DNA of 64,000 nt from Tyto alba (Eukaryota; Chordata; Aves; Strigiformes; Tytonidae). Below are positions 13,111-27,879 of the stretch, piece by piece. Position 1 is the stretch's first letter; each line of letters begins with the position of its first letter. A program made the position numbers and the translations under genes. The notes below the pieces were generated by a model, which was given only the letters and a program-made list of their open reading frames with translations, was not told where the DNA came from and ran no database searches. Where the stretch lies: NCBI RefSeq assembly GCF_018691265.1, contig NW_024881296.1, positions 7,967,427 through 8,031,426 of the forward strand, written 5' to 3'.

Positions 13111-16100
13111 CAAGGATTGAACTGAACTTTGTAAACCTGATTTGCTCATTATACTTTGGGTTGCATGTGGGAGTTTTTTCCTTACTTTGTTCTGAGAGAT
13201 GGGGTGAGGAAGAATTTCCTGATCTGGACTAATGGAAAACTTTAAGGGTTCCCTCATACCACACCATGTCAATCCCCAATACTAGTTGTGTAACTCCAGT
13301 CACTGTGACGTTATTCTCAGCCTAATCTGACATATTTCCTGCTTAACAAATCAGCAGAAGGTCTTTATGGAGATCTGCAGCATCTAAACTCTAAAAGGTC
13401 ATGGGACCATTTTCCTGAAGAATTGTCCAAGTTGAACAGAAGGAGCGCAAAGTCTTGTATCACAACTGGCACACAAGATGGAAGATGTGCACCAAAATTT
13501 TGGCTTTTTCTTCCATGCCCCATCAGCAGTACAAATCAACAGGGTTGTTGGCTCTCTGGGGGACCAGTACAGGCCTTGCAACACCACTGGAAGCCCCTTC
13601 CCGGGACACTAGTGCAGAAGCTGAGGCCAACAGTTAAGAGTCACATGCCACTTTTTCACTTTGATTGCTACACAGGATTGATTGGGAAAGAGAGGGAACA
13701 GTCCAGTTTTTCCAGTATTCCAGCTCCCGGCCTCCTGGGGACTTGGTGCTGGGGCAAGAGCCACTGCTCTGATCCTTTGTGACACCAGGCTGCTGGCCTC
13801 ATGCCCCGAGAGGTTAACCTTGTTAACCTCTGGAACCCCACAGCCTCTCACCTTGCAGCTCTGCAGTACTGTCCTCGGCTGTTAAGTGTCAGACCTCAAA
13901 GTGAAATGCAAACATCTTATTTTTAGGTGTTTAAAAAGGTCCCATCAAAACATCCCTGGCCTCATATAATAATCAGTAAAATGGACCAACAAAGCCCTGC
14001 AGGCAGTTAAGTCGTCTCACTGCAGAGTTAAATTGTACAAGACCTACAAAATCACCCCTTCCAGCCTGAGCCAACACAGAGCTTGGCATAGTGCTCTGAC
14101 AGTCAGCATATTTGGAAGCAAATGAGTACCCACCACTGATGCCTGGCAGTCTTGGAAATATAATATTACAAAGACTTACAAAATTGCATCTCAGCGTGTC
14201 TTGCTTCCATGCACCACTTTTTTTCTCCTTTAATTATCTGACGTTTTTAACTGCAGTAAACACCCCTCCTGCCCTTGGAACAAGAGCAACTGTGTCACAG
14301 AGATCGCGCTCCCTTTAAAGTTCATGTGGTTACAACATTGCTGTCCCACTTCAATCACAAACGGTGTCACTGCACATCTGGTCTGGCCGTGTCTGCTTTC
14401 TGCCTGCCCTTTCCTGCTTAGGGATCACCTTGAGAGGATGTCACCCTCCATCCAGTGGCTGGTGAGCAGCCATGGTGGCACCTGTCCAACAGAGGAAACT
14501 GGTGAGCCATCGTGTTTCCCCATCCAACACTAGCAGGGCCCTGGCTTGACTGCCCTCTTGAAAATGCTGCGTCCAGGTGGAAATTCCCACTTGGAAAAAA
14601 ACTCTTCAAAATGCAAGTATCCATAGAACGTTACTGGGCAAAAACAAGGAGAGGAGTCTGTTTATGCCTCTAAAGCCTGCCTCCACACTAATTTGAGTTC
14701 AGGCCTCGTTATTCCTGTTGTGCTCACTGCAATAGCTTACCACTGTCAACAGGAGGATTTATCAGGGCGGACAAGCAATGACTGACTCAGCATGGTTGGA
14801 GCTTAAGAACTCCACAAGGATGGATGGACAGAAGTTGGCACAGAGGAGAGTGTCACCAGCATTCAGCCTGAAATGGCTGCAGGGGGAAGCTCTTCTACAA
14901 AATACAATACAGCATCAGGAGAATTTAAACTCCTTTTCCCAGCTACAACCTCTCCATCATTCTGGGCTTTCCGTCATGGAGGTTGTTTCAGCCTGTCTGG
15001 TGTTTAATATTCCCTGGCCCACCCTGTGAGATGCAAGAGACATGCACCATGGCAACATCAAACTTTAACATGCTGCTTTCCCACAGTACTGACTTGTGAA
15101 CTACTGACCATGCTTGCCACCTTTGCACCATGCTTCCTGGGCGGGTTAGACCCCCAGACCTTCTCTGCCCTCCTCAACATTACAGACCCACAGCAATCTC
15201 CTAATCTCCCTCTGCTCAAGAATTCAGCAAACAAAAAAATCTGGTGGCATGTCTTCCACAGTACACAAGCTTCTCATAATGGCAGGTGTAGAGAAAAGCT
15301 GTAGAAAAGGTGGATGGGGTGCTCTCTGCACACTGCTTAGCTGGGAGGACATTACTTCTGCATATTTTCCTGGGTTGCCATTTCAAACATAATGCTTTGA
15401 GCGGGATTTGTCTCACCCTGCTTTAGATATCTACATCTGAGCCAGTCACCTTTCTTATTCAATTAAGAGAAATAGGCATGTTTGGGGTGTGAATCATCTG
15501 GTTTACTTTATACACCTCCTTTAGACTAAGATGAATCACACCCGAGAAGTGCTTATTTTTCTCCATTGACTATAAAGGGAATCAAGATGAATACTCAGAT
15601 ACAGACATCTACATTTAGTCAGATGACTCCTACCCTGCACCTGCTGGGAAACAGCTTCAGGTAACATCCTCCACACACGCAGTCACTACCCTGCCTCTGT
15701 CTGTCACTCATCTGTGCCATTGCCTAAAACCAGGACAGTTGTTCACTCACAGTCCCATTCCAAAAGCTACTACACGCCCAAAGCCATCACAGGCATCAGA
15801 ATACTTTGCTAGAAGAATCTACACGAATGAATGGGGGAAATAATTGGGAAATGTATTACTATATTGAAGGAAAACCCAGAATGGAAGGGTAGAATCTGAG
15901 TAACATGCATGGAAGGAATTATCATTATCATCATAAAAGATGGGTTCCCATTAAAAACACCCAGTACAGGGTAGGGCTGGGGCACATCCTTGTTTCTATT
16001 AGCAACTGTAACACCAGGGACCACAAAAAAAAGAATAGTTATCAACTATCAGCAGCTTTTGAATTTTTCACAAAAGCCCAGAAAAAAAGGAAAAGGAAGT

Positions 16101-19100
16101 ATCCATTTGGAGAACTCCTGCCTTCATCCCCACAGAGCTCTGTGAAGGCAGGTGTCGGTAGGGCTGATTCCTAGCGCATTCCCAGCACTGGAGACCTGAC
16201 GTGCACAGAGTGCAGGGAAATGGCAGTGGCAGATTGCCTGCTGGCACAGCGCTCCGCAACAGCCTTCCACCTACACGAGGATGGCCATGTCAACCAGCAA
16301 TCAATGGCCTGTCTCACTACAGCTGGTACCCGTTTCAGTCCATAGCCATCAGCAGCCTGTGAGTCCTGCTGAAATCTAGCACTGGTTCAGTTACATCCAC
16401 ACTACATTTCTATTATTTACCTGCTTTTGTTCATATAATCAGCCATATGTTGTTTATATTTATTGTGGGGAAGCTGGCTGTTGGATTTCATTGAAGACCA
16501 GCTCATCTCATGAACGTGACACCCAGCACATGCTGTGGTTTTTCAGTGAAATCAGAAACATTACCTTGCTTGGGATATATCCATTGCCCACAACACTGTT
16601 TCCTTGATCCGTCAGGGTGTTTTCATAGACATTCTTTGTGGATGTCCTTAAGGTTCAGAAATCTTCCTACCTCCTGTTGCCATCCGTGCCCTCAAGAGCG
16701 CTCACTTTCCATCAGAGGAGTCCAAAAATACAGCATACACTTCTCACATGAGGCACGTACTAGCCAGAAATAACTAGCATTTCCATTCGGCATGGCTATC
16801 TACCCTTTGGTCTTCCAAGCATTCACTATACCCACATTCTGCAGCTATGCAAGGGAACATTCATTTGCTCCTTTTCCTGGCCCAAGTCTCCAGCGACAGA
16901 TTTCCTAAGTCAGGGCACAGGAGGACAAGCTGGGTTTCTGTGACTGACAGACGGAGTCATAGCACTGTTGATATCCATTAGCACAGACCTATAAAACATC
17001 CAGGACAAACATGAGTTTCGGTTAAAACCAAACAAAAATATTTTTATAGCATTGATGAAGTATTAAAAGATCGTTTTATTTTTACAAAGACAATTCAAAA
17101 CATCTGGAATCTCAAATAAGTCTCTGTACACACTGTTTTAACCTAAGTTCCCTGATATTCATGGAATTTCCCCTGCACTTCACTCTGAGTGGAGCTGACT
17201 GGCTGAGGTGAACCAGGCTTCTTTCCTGCGTTAGAAGAAACAGCTGGACACAGAACTTCTGCTTTGCATGGACAAACACATTTAGCTGACAAGTCATTTT
17301 TTAATGGAAACATTTGGCTGAGCAGCCATCCCAAAAAACAGGCCCGAATTTCTAAATACTCTGGCATCACAAAAGGATATGAGATACCCTTCTTCATGGG
17401 CCTGGTGTAGCTCCTCCTATGCTACTATAGGGCCTGTCACCCCCCTCCATGCAAATTATCTGTTGACTCACCTGCAGATGACTCATTTCAAACTATTACT
17501 CTGAAAACAAAAGGCAATATGCTCAGTGCTGGGTCTCTAGATAAGCTAGTTAAAGCCAGTGCTATCACTTTCTCTTCCACAAGAGAGGGAGACAAGAGAA
17601 GCTGAAGCAACGATGTCCTTCAGATTGCAACCCGAGGACCTGTGCTAACCATCAGAAAGCCACATCGTCCTAACTCAGTATTTCCTTGGGCTGCCACTGT
17701 CTTTCTCTTCTTACAGCAGCAGGAAGTTGCACCATATGACACCTGCCCAGAATACTGAGCATTTGGCTTAAAAAGCACAAAGTCATAGGGAAATGATGAC
17801 TAACAGTAAGTCACCGTGGAATTCAGTCCTCAGGGGAGTACCTGCAGACAGCCTAGCAAATTGGTATGGATGTACATTAGCTTGCCAGACTTGCACACAG
17901 GGCTAATTTAATGGAATATTTCTGCAGCACAAATAGGGGCAGTGATACTGCCTAGTCCTCCAGTGACCAGTTTCAGTGAGCTGTTTCTGAACAACCTGGA
18001 TCAAAACTACTCCAGTTAAGTTGGCATGCTTAGATTAGGCGAAAAAACATAATGTGACAATCCGTGCCAATCTGAGGATTGCTTGCTTCAGACAGTCAGA
18101 TTTAAAAGCTGGTCAGCATAACCCCTGAAGCCCTTCATCCTGGCATCATGCATGGGAAGAAGACATAAAAAGTGCAACTTAAATGTGGCTTTGTAGATTG
18201 CTGTCAGTGTTGTGAAGGTACTCTTATGTCCACCGAGGTCAGTGGCAAGGTTCCTGCTGCCTTCTCTGGGCACACAGCACGGAGTGTTGAACTGTACCCA
18301 GAGATGGGGAGGAAGCATGCTTGGAAAGCTGATAGGATGTGCAGGGCTCAAGAGCAAGCTGGCACCCACCTCCTACAGCTGCAGCTACTGGGTGACTGTA
18401 AGCAGTACTTTTGTGTGACAGAAGTTTCAGAGGTCCAGATATCACTGGGATTTTCAAAGCCTAGCTCTCAGCCATACAAAAGACCTCAACTTGCAGCTTT
18501 CTGGGACTATGAGGCAGTTCATTCACAGCACCATAAAAATTCAAACCTATTCAAGAGCTGACCTTCATTCGACTATCTATTTGAATAATGACACAAGCAG
18601 TCAGGATAGAGCAATTGTGTTTTCAAGGTTCTGTTTCTGAAGGTTTTACCATGTATTTAACTTTACCTCAGAAAATGCCCTTTGGAGCAGACAGGAGTCT
18701 TGTGTTATATATTGAAATGCATGACAGCAATAGACAGAGAGGAGCCACAAGGCTGGCAATCGGGAAGGGTTGGGGCTTTGAAGGAAGATCTGGGGCTCAT
18801 CTCACTTGGTGAGAAATCTGGGGTCTATAGCAGGTGAACGGAGGGAAGGAGGTGAGCTTGGGAGGGATGAGTTAGAAGCTCTGTCTCAGAGAGGGAACCT
18901 TTTTACTACCCCTTGCCCTTCCCACACCGCTGGCCCTGCTGTGGGGGCTCCTTCTCCCCCAGGGAGGCCTACAGCACAGAGGCAGTCTCCCTCAAGAAGG
19001 CAACCACAGCCCTGTGCTGGCCTCTGCAGCAGCCAAGAGGCAAGAGCAGCTACAGCTGGGTTCAGTCCTGCTTCTGGCATCTCTATCAAGCCCAGCTGCT

Positions 19101-22100
19101 CAGCCGGGGCCCTGCTCCTCTCTTTTGAGAGGCTGGTGACCTACAGCCACACACCCCTCGATTTGGAAGTCAGTACTCTCCACCTGCCTCCAGCATATGA
19201 CCCTGCCCCAGTTTTGGATTACCCTCATGAGTCATGTTTTTCCCACCTCCCTCTTGCAGCCGACCCAGCGGAGCAGCAGCACGAGGACAAGTGTAGAACA
19301 AACACCCATCGCTATCTGGCTCTGGCCCCCATGAGCAGCAGGCTCTGCAGGATCTGGGGTGCGGACCAAGTGGCTCGGCAATGGTTATCTCTCTGTGGGA
19401 TTCGGGTGTCACGGGGCTCAGGGGAAAGCCAGTTCTCACAGCACCCCGAGACAGCAGAGAGCAAGGTTACTTCTGCCCAGGGCAGCTCGCCTCTGGCCTC
19501 AGCCCTGTAGCAGGTGCCCCATGGTTCTCCCACTGAACTGAGTCACCGGTCTGTCTGTCGAGGGTAAACCTGGCCATGCCGGCTGGAAACCAGCCAGGTG
19601 GCAACCGTAAGGACAGACAGGCACAGGGCTTAGGCAGGAGCGTCGGTCCCTCTCGTGAGTGTACATACATACGTGGGCATATGCACAAGCTCCACCTGAA
19701 GGGCTCGGTAGTTTCCTCGTTGCTAATGGAGGTTGCCAGATCAGGGTGCTCGGGAATCCCTCTCCTGCCTCCGGGTGGACCCCAGCGAGCACCTCCCTCC
19801 CCCGTGCTGCCTGCCTGCCCATTTCAGGCATACGGATACCTTCTGCTGCTTAAGGAAATCGCTCTCTGTGGGGCGCTACGCAGGAGGCAAATTCCACTGA
19901 TGGGGTCAAATTCCTCATGCAAGGAATCTGGAAGTCCTTCAGTACTGGACAAAGACTGCAAAATAACAGATCTTGCAGTCCCCTCAGCAGAACTGAGTTT
20001 TAACCAGCAGAGAGCTGCTTTCTCCTCTGGCAGTCTTGGTCAGTAGATTGCGTGAAATGCGTACGACAGTGATAAATTATCATGAACCCTTAGCAACACC
20101 CCTGCACCAAAATTAAGTTACTCACAAAGTGATTTCTTAGAATGACTTCTTTGCTTGCTCTTCCTGAACTATTAAATTACAAGTCTGTGATTAATTACTA
20201 CAGCAACTGCACAGCAAACTTAAAACTGTCACCTAAGAACAAAAGGTCTTTTAGATAGGGGATGTTTACTTTCAGCTGAAAGGGCACATGCTCAAATTTG
20301 GTCAAGTGTACCTTACTTGCATTTTAATTCTTCAAGTTGAAAATAGCAGCTGGCTGCATGGAGAAGCAGAAAGGTGAAAATGTCATTGGATAAAACCTCC
20401 AACTATTTCTCACAACTGGCACTAACAAATGGTTTCCGGAAGCTAGAGGTCACTGCACACACAGTCCTACAGCTTTCAGGCATTAACCTGAAGTTATTGT
20501 ATGTAACTGGAATTCCTAAAGCAAGGTCAGATAGTTTATCCCAAATGTTAGCAAATTCCAACAACTAATGTAACACAGAGGCTTTCATTCCCTCCAGTGG
20601 GATGCTTCGGAGGCAAAGGAGTGGTTTTGAGCAGGGCTGCTGCTTCCTCAGTGCACACAAACAGCAATCACGCTGCAGATGGGCTTTCTGCTTCACCCAG
20701 ATCTGACTGTAACTGCAGTGACCCTCCCCCAAAAGGTATTAGGCCTGATCTACATAGGTATATAGTTTTTTAATGCACAGGGCAGCAGGAGACACTAGCT
20801 ACTCTGTCACCTAAGTGTTTTTGGAAGAGGAAAAAGAGCTATTCAGCATTAAAGATTCAGGAATGTCTGTTGACATATTAAGGAAACAACCTCAGGGGAC
20901 AGCTGACAGGGCTCCAAGAAGCATTACCAAGGGAACAGTGACGCAAATGTCTTCCATTTTTACAGGCTGGCAGCTCGCCAGGTTCCCTCGCCTGATGGCT
21001 GATGTAATGCTAATCTCTATCTGGGTTAGCGCTCAGATATCAACCACAGCAGCTCACTCTGCTGCAATCAATATAGCACACTTTTTATAGAAGAGCGTAT
21101 AAAAAAAATTCTGCTCTAATCTACTAGGAATATGTACAGTAGAGTAATAGCAGGGGAAATCTAATGGCTAGCCTGGAGCTTACCCAGCGTGTGCTTTTGC
21201 AAGCATGCACGTGTGTGTGCAGGCTTGTACACAAACCCATCTACACCTTGAATAATGGCAAGTCCAGGCGAGGGCCACACATTGAGAAAGGGCTGGCTGT
21301 TCATCACGTACAAGAACAACCTTCCAACTACTTTATTAAGTGATGTACCAGCGGAAGAAACCAGGCAAAATGGGACTGGAAAATAAAATGGGCTCTCAGT
21401 TATAGCATGGAGTAAAATTTTTTTTATGTAATATTGATGTGATTTTGTACTTCCGTGAGTACCAGAGGGCTCTGTGGGGATTAACGAAGCCTCACAGCAG
21501 CTCTGCAGGGTAGAGAGCACCAAGGCAGAGTGAAGGACTCACAGCGGGTCACTAGCAGTCACAGCCCATCAGCCCCACAGCCAGTGTGTCAATTCCTTCG
21601 TGGCTGACACCAACACAAATACCTTAAGACAAGAAATGAGCAGGAGAGGAATCCAGTGATCCTGAATTACCATGTAATTATCTGAGTAGTAATTTGGCTT
21701 GCTCACAAGAGAAGAACTTTGAAATCCTGAGTAACCTCCAGTGAATATATATAGTCCTGGCTTTACACCTTCTACCACAGAAAGGCCTTCCACTGCGGAA
21801 CTGCACCCTAAAACCACTCTAGAGCACTGGTTTGCTACTAACTGATAGTGCAGCTTCCTGGATCATCATCCTGCCTCCTGTAGGTGATAACCCCCACCAG
21901 TTTATTTCACAGGATACTGGTGTCATAACTGTGAAAGTTTCTAAGTGTGTTCTTGCCCCAGATAAAATTTTGAAACAATCTTTGTGACTAACAGCGTAGA
22001 TGAATTCCAGCCTGTATCCAACACCTCGTGTGATGAGGACCTATGCAGGCCAGTACATTGTTTCCTTCTACTCCTTCTTTATCATATAAAATTTAAGAGG

Positions 22101-25100
22101 AATTTTAGGAAAACAGTACTTTAAAATAGAAGCTGATATTCCAATGATATTAGTCCTTGTGTTAACTCCTGGCAGATGGGAGAAGAATATTAACCACGTC
22201 ATTCAGGGTTTCCAGTGAGGGTTAGCTTCACAAAACAGCCTGAGCACTGGGTTGGTATTTTGGGAAAATCCAGTTACATGGCCTGTGGAAATGAAAAAGG
22301 CAACACTCACAGCCACATCTTTTCCCAGGCCATGCTCCAGGCAACCTTTCCACAGCAGCTGATGTTGATTGGACCAAGTAACTGCCCCTACCTCTCACCG
22401 GCACCAGAAATGAAGGAAATCATTGTCCATCCATTTCAGCCCATACCTACTCCAGCAGCCACATGGCATAAAGCTCCCCTGAGATGCTCACCAGCCCCCA
22501 GCTGAAGCCTCACATGTCCATCAGGCTTTTCCTTGCATTTCTGCCTCCCTTTTGCCAGGAGCTGCCATGGCATGGTGCTGTTTCTGGCCACTCCTCCCTC
22601 CTCTGCTCTTCATTCCCTGCCAGCTGGGTCCCAGACAGAGCAGCAGTAGCTGCAGGCAGAGCTGTCTGGGGGAGCCATGGGGGGGGCTGTGGCCTGTGGG
22701 AAGGTTTTTCCGGATTCCTCCAGCAGACAGAAAGGTTCAAGGAACAGAAGAGGGAAGGCAAGAGCGGGCCGGAGGTACCAAAAAGGACAGGGCAGGTATG
22801 GGGAGACAAAACCGGGGAGAGGACAGCATTTGGCCTCATAACTTCCTTGATTTTGGCACCTTTGGTCCCCAGAAGCCACAGCCCCCTTGCATCCACCCAC
22901 CCTGCTCGGGTGCACACTGCTGCCTGGCCCAATGTCAGATCCTCTGCCTTTAGTTTTCAAAAAGAATACACTTTAAGTGAATGGATGGTCTTGTTACAAT
23001 AGACTCATAAAACAGACAAGTTGAGAGCATTAATATAACTATATTACCCTCTCTCTGATTTGTGAAGAGATAAAATGTTTGATGACCAAAGATCCTCCCT
23101 TCTCCAACAAAGCATTTAACTGGGTTCGTTCACATGAAAGTAATGGAGGAGAGAGAATATTTCCCCTTCCAAATAAGTAAAGAAGAAGCTAATAACTTAA
23201 GCGAAGATACATTTTAGCACACCAGATACATGTCAGTCCTCCAGACATGCCCTCCCTTTGCAGCACATACACACCTAACAGGGAGGGAACTGTAAATCCA
23301 GTCCTCCTCACTGGCAAAGACGACCTCATGGAATTATGATGCAATCCCAATGTGAAAGGAAAATCCAAGTCCTTCCTATGCAATCCATAGGACATTTGCA
23401 CAATTTTTAACATATGTGTTTATATTTCCTTAATATTTAATGAAATGCTTAAGAAAAACATGTTCTAAATATGCTGATGTAATTACAGTTTGTTGTGCTT
23501 GAATTCTGAATGGAGAACAGTCTCCATTATTTTTTCCACATGCTCATACTACATTATATTAAAAGCATATTCTACTCAGTCAGACATGTGTTGTGTGCTT
23601 TATAAACACTTTGCACAGTTGGAAACATTCATCTTTAGCAAAAATCCCACTGCCATCAAATGCAATGTGGAGAACCTCCTTTGCAGCAAATGGTCTGCAC
23701 TCTGATCATGAGAGCTGATCACCAGGGGACATGTATGAGTGGCCTGGCTGAAGGGACCTATTCTACATCTGCATGCAGCTCAGCTGGGCTCCTCAGGGTC
23801 CAGCACTGCGAAGTGGAGGGTTCTCCTCTCCCGAGGAGGCAAAGCCATGTGAAAAGACTCCAAACAACTTAATACTCTTGTCTAGGTGGAGTCTGTATTC
23901 CTGTATTTTAAAATACAAGATACATATCAGTTAGCGTCAGTGCCCTGGAAGGTTCATTGCCTTCCCAGCTTCTCTCACACTTACGGTGTGGTCCAGTAAT
24001 CTCTGACAACACAATTAATCTGGCTCAGGTGTTATCACACAATCTTTCTTACTCTAATCACCCTACTTCATTGTGGTACTCCTAGAATTAGTCAGAGAAC
24101 TCCAAAAAGATCATCGTGCTATTTTGTTTTAAAATGTTCATAATCTCTAGTGACCAATTAGTAAAACTAGGTGGTTTTCAGGGCAAAATCCTTAGACAAA
24201 AATCACAGGAGTGAGAAAATGTCAGCTTTTCATTCTCAGAGCAAACATGGTCCTGTGTTTTCAGTGTGTTTTCAGTGCAAGAATCATCCTTACCTACACC
24301 ACTTCATGCAGCAGCTGGGGATTTCCACATTTTTCCCACACATAAACAAAATAAACCTGGGGTGTGGATTGGTCTCTGGTTCCAAACCCTCTGATTCCTT
24401 TCCAAAATGAAGGCCCCGTCAGGTACAAAATAGACTCTGCTTCCCAACTGGAATAATATGTGTGCTACATGAAGAGCCGGAGTCAGTGGGTAGATGGATG
24501 GATTTGTTCTGATTCCAAATTAATGGAAGGGTCAGAAAGGAAACATTAGTGATCCAGAACATTTTTTGGACCTTCCCTTTACAATGCAGCATCCTACGCC
24601 ACATAAATATACATTGGCAGCTTGTGAAAGGTACAAGCCAGTTCTTATGTTTTAATGCCTGATGGCATCTTGATGTGACAACAGCATGGTTCAACAACAT
24701 GCAGGAAATACTGCTGATGGAAACAGGCATTTAGCAAAGAAAAACAAGCGTGTCTTTGCCTGAGGAGCACTGAAATGGGAACATTCTTTCCTGAATTCAC
24801 AGGAATGCATTTCCTTTTATTCGTGATAGCAACTGTGTGGCAATTGATGATGGTTCTCCTCATAGTTTTCATGTTATACTCTCTTTTTCCATATGTGGTT
24901 CCCTGTCCCAGTCATATACTGGTCAGGGAGCAAGGCTGAGATCTGTGGATCCTTGCAGCACCCCTGTGGAAGGCAGAACCTGTTCTCCCATTCAGGTGAT
25001 GTGATCACGGACTGTGCAGGCTGCCCACTCCTTCAGCTCACGTCTTTCAGAGTAGGGCTGTATCCATCCCCACATGTTCTGCTGGACGGACAGCCAGGCT

Positions 25101-25647
25101 CCTCTGAATGGGTAATGTGAGAACCACAGAACACAGAAGTCCTATTCCTAAAACTGGTGAAGAATCTGCTTTAGCCCAGAACACTGGGGTCTAGGTTTCT
25201 TTTCGCACTCCCGCACAAGCATGACTTAGCTGGAGGGGGACTCCCCTGTTCTGTTACAACAGGCTTCACACGGAAGTAGAGGAACACTAACCTTGGTCTT
25301 AACAGCAGCATCTGCCTCTGAAAGTGTATTTCTTACTGTGAAAACACCCATCGAGGCAAGCATTTGGCTGTATGCCTTAAAATGAAGACACAGCTTGCCG
25401 GAGAGCTGAGCTGAGACCTAGCCTGGAGAACATTGTCCAACAGCGTGTTTGAGGAAGCCAAAGAGAAAGACACTCCTTTATCCTACCCATTAGGCATTCG
25501 TGCTCCATCCAGCTGCATGGGACTGTGCCACCGGGTCTCTGACCATCAGAGGAGCCATGCTCAGATCTGTGTAGCTGGAATCACTCCACCCCTGGGTCAT
25601 TACGATATTCAATTATGGCTCCGTACTTAAGTGACACAATAGATATG
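13111..25647. other. Intergenic, no gene recognised
   Basis: Unique sequence of mixed composition. The longest open frame outside IRF2BP2 (18806-19510, plus) is Ser/Pro/Ala-rich and unrecognised. An AT-rich patch at 20040-20320 carries CTATTAAATTAC and TGATTAATTAC cores. A CCATGGCAAC half X-box is at 15047-15056. No RNA gene recognised. Confidence 0.5.
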
Positions 25648-25885
25648 GGAATTGAAAGCACAAAAACTCCTAACCTCTGATCCTGTCTCTACAATAGAAT
25701 CCCTTGGTGGCTTTAGGCATGGTACTTAACATCTCCGCTTCGGTTTCCCCATCTGCAGAGGGGGGCTAATAGTACTCAGCCACCTACTCCACAGGGGAGT
25801 CCTGAGGATTCATTACTTAATGTAAAGTGGCTAGAAGATGAAAACCTGCATGTAAGTGCCAAGCGTTATTACAGATACCCAGGTT
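25648..25885 (+). mobile_element. CORE-SINE/MIR copy, best preserved in the window
   Basis: The segment follows the sauropsid MIR consensus: GGCATGGTACTTAACATCTC, CGGTTTCCCCATCTGCAGAG, GGGGCTAATAGTACTCAGCC, CACAGGGGAGTCCTGAGGAT, TAATGTAAAGTGGCTAGAAG, ATGTAAGTGCCAAGCGTTAT. Both the core and the 3' LINE-like tail are present in order. Non-autonomous element with no protein. Confidence 0.87.
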
Positions 25886-27879
25886 TAGCTTCAATTTTTG
25901 AGACTTGCTTTCCTCTTTGAAATGAGGAAAAGTATTCCTTTTTGTCAACCAAGATTAGTGTTTTGCACTGCATTTCCTACAGAAGTGGGAAGGAGCCTTG
26001 GGAGAAAAAAGGAGAAAAATGTGTCCCCTTGGATCCCAATCTACCTTTCACATTCTCTCAGGAAATTGTTTTGAAAGTGCCCGACACTTGGTGCAATATG
26101 CTACAGTCACAAGGCAAAAATTTTACTCTTTCAAGAATGTTTTATGAGCCCAAGGAATAAATCATCTCTAGTAGGGATGGTTAAGCATAATGTTGAGAGT
26201 CTGTGATTTTCCCCAGAGGTAGAGAAATCATTCCAAGCTTTTCTTCAATTTGGTCATGAAACTTTAACAAGAAAATACCAAGGGCCGTTCTGGCACATCA
26301 CTGGGATATGTGCATTAAGACAAACCAAAGGGAGTGTTTTGATTGACCAAATTATTTCCTTCAATCTCAAATGAGTTAAATGTTCGATTTTAAGTGACAG
26401 TTCCAGTATGGCAAACTACTTTCATGGCAATGCAGTCAACATTATGCTAGGTCAGCATCTTTAAACAGACTGGCATAACTGTGTTTGACAATGTGACAGT
26501 GATGGAGAGAGCAGGGGAACTGGTCATCCTAACATGAGCTGCATGGAGACTACAATCTGCAATAATGAATGCAGCAAACAAAAGGACCAATTCAGTATTT
26601 GTAAATGCTAAGATTATTGGAAACAAAGGAAATAATTTTGTTACCCCAGAAAAAAAATATGGCTTTTTATGATTGTTCTGAAAAATCCCCCCTGCCATGA
26701 ACTGCTGCCACTCCTAAGAATTCAGAGCATGCAGTTAATGCACATGGCTCTGCTTCCAACTTCATTAATATGAGATTTTGGCACTGCGGGAGTGCCTCCT
26801 TATGCGTACTGGATCTGGATCTGGCGTAAGCACACAATTATGTTTCTGTTGAATTAGTCAGAGCACACGATGTGGTGTCTATGCCAGTTTTATGCCGACT
26901 GGAGGACAGACGTTACCTGATTTGGTACGGTGTCTGTCAGAATTTTTCAAACATATCTGAACCAGCACATGGCTGTGATGTCCTGGTCCAGCACAGGGCA
27001 CTTTTTATGCCAGGTATTCTATCCCATGGAACTGTGATTTAAGATGTACAGTGCAGTTACATGCCTTGCTTATATTAACTAAGATGCCCTACCGCTCTAC
27101 TATAAGGTGCTGTTTAATTCCCATATGCATAACAGGGACTATATAATTCCAGAGAAAAGGCTCTCCTTTGATGTTTACTTCAGGGATTCAGGTTTCTTAG
27201 TGATGCAGTAATTGCCAGGTCCATCTGCCTCCTGAATGTAAAATGTTTACATCTCGCTTCAGTAAGTAAATAAAAGTCAGCAAGTTAATATGAACAAAGC
27301 ATGGAAAGAAAAGGAGTGTCAGATCTGAAGAGAAATTTACTATCCACTCCTGCTTTTCTGACTTCCCATTGAGTGGGGTGTAGAACCAAGCCACCCTGCG
27401 CTCTGAGTTGCTCCACTTTCAACAAATACTGGTCAAATCCTGCAGGATCAGAGCCAGCTTTGGGATTTTGAGACGTGCTGGCAAGAGGATTCTGCTGGGA
27501 TCCTCCCTTCTTCATCATCCCTCCCAAGCAGAACAGAGTCATTTGCAACAAAGTGGGTGGGGTGGGTTCAGAAATCTTTGAGCCCCAACAGCTTGCCCGG
27601 GCAACATAGAGGCCAGCCACATGTACACTGGGGATGTCAGCATCTCAGCAATTTTCTAGAAACAATTCCCTCGGAAGGGAGCAGTCCTTCAGACAAAGCC
27701 TTGTGACACATCCGGGTGATTTTTAGGCTGTTTTCCTTTTCTTCTAATTACTTAGTCATGGAACCCAGAATAATCAGCCATAAGTGGTCAAAAGAGCCAC
27801 AGAAACAAAATGCCTCTTGGGACGTTGCAACACAATACTGAACTAGTAAAAAGAAACTTCATTAATCTAAGAACAGTGT
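25886..27879. other. Intergenic, no gene recognised
   Basis: AT-rich unique sequence. No transposon, RNA gene or protein recognised. Confidence 0.5.

Noticed and set aside
18806..19510. 234-codon open frame on plus, the longest outside the IRF2BP2 locus
   Set aside because: Composition is Ser/Pro/Ala-rich, no domain is recognised, overlapping open frames exist on the other strand, and there is no splice or poly(A) context. It looks like a chance ORF in GC-richer sequence.
22484..23002. 172-codon open frame on plus, with overlapping frames on minus
   Set aside because: Multiple overlapping frames in both strands indicate composition effects. No recognisable protein.
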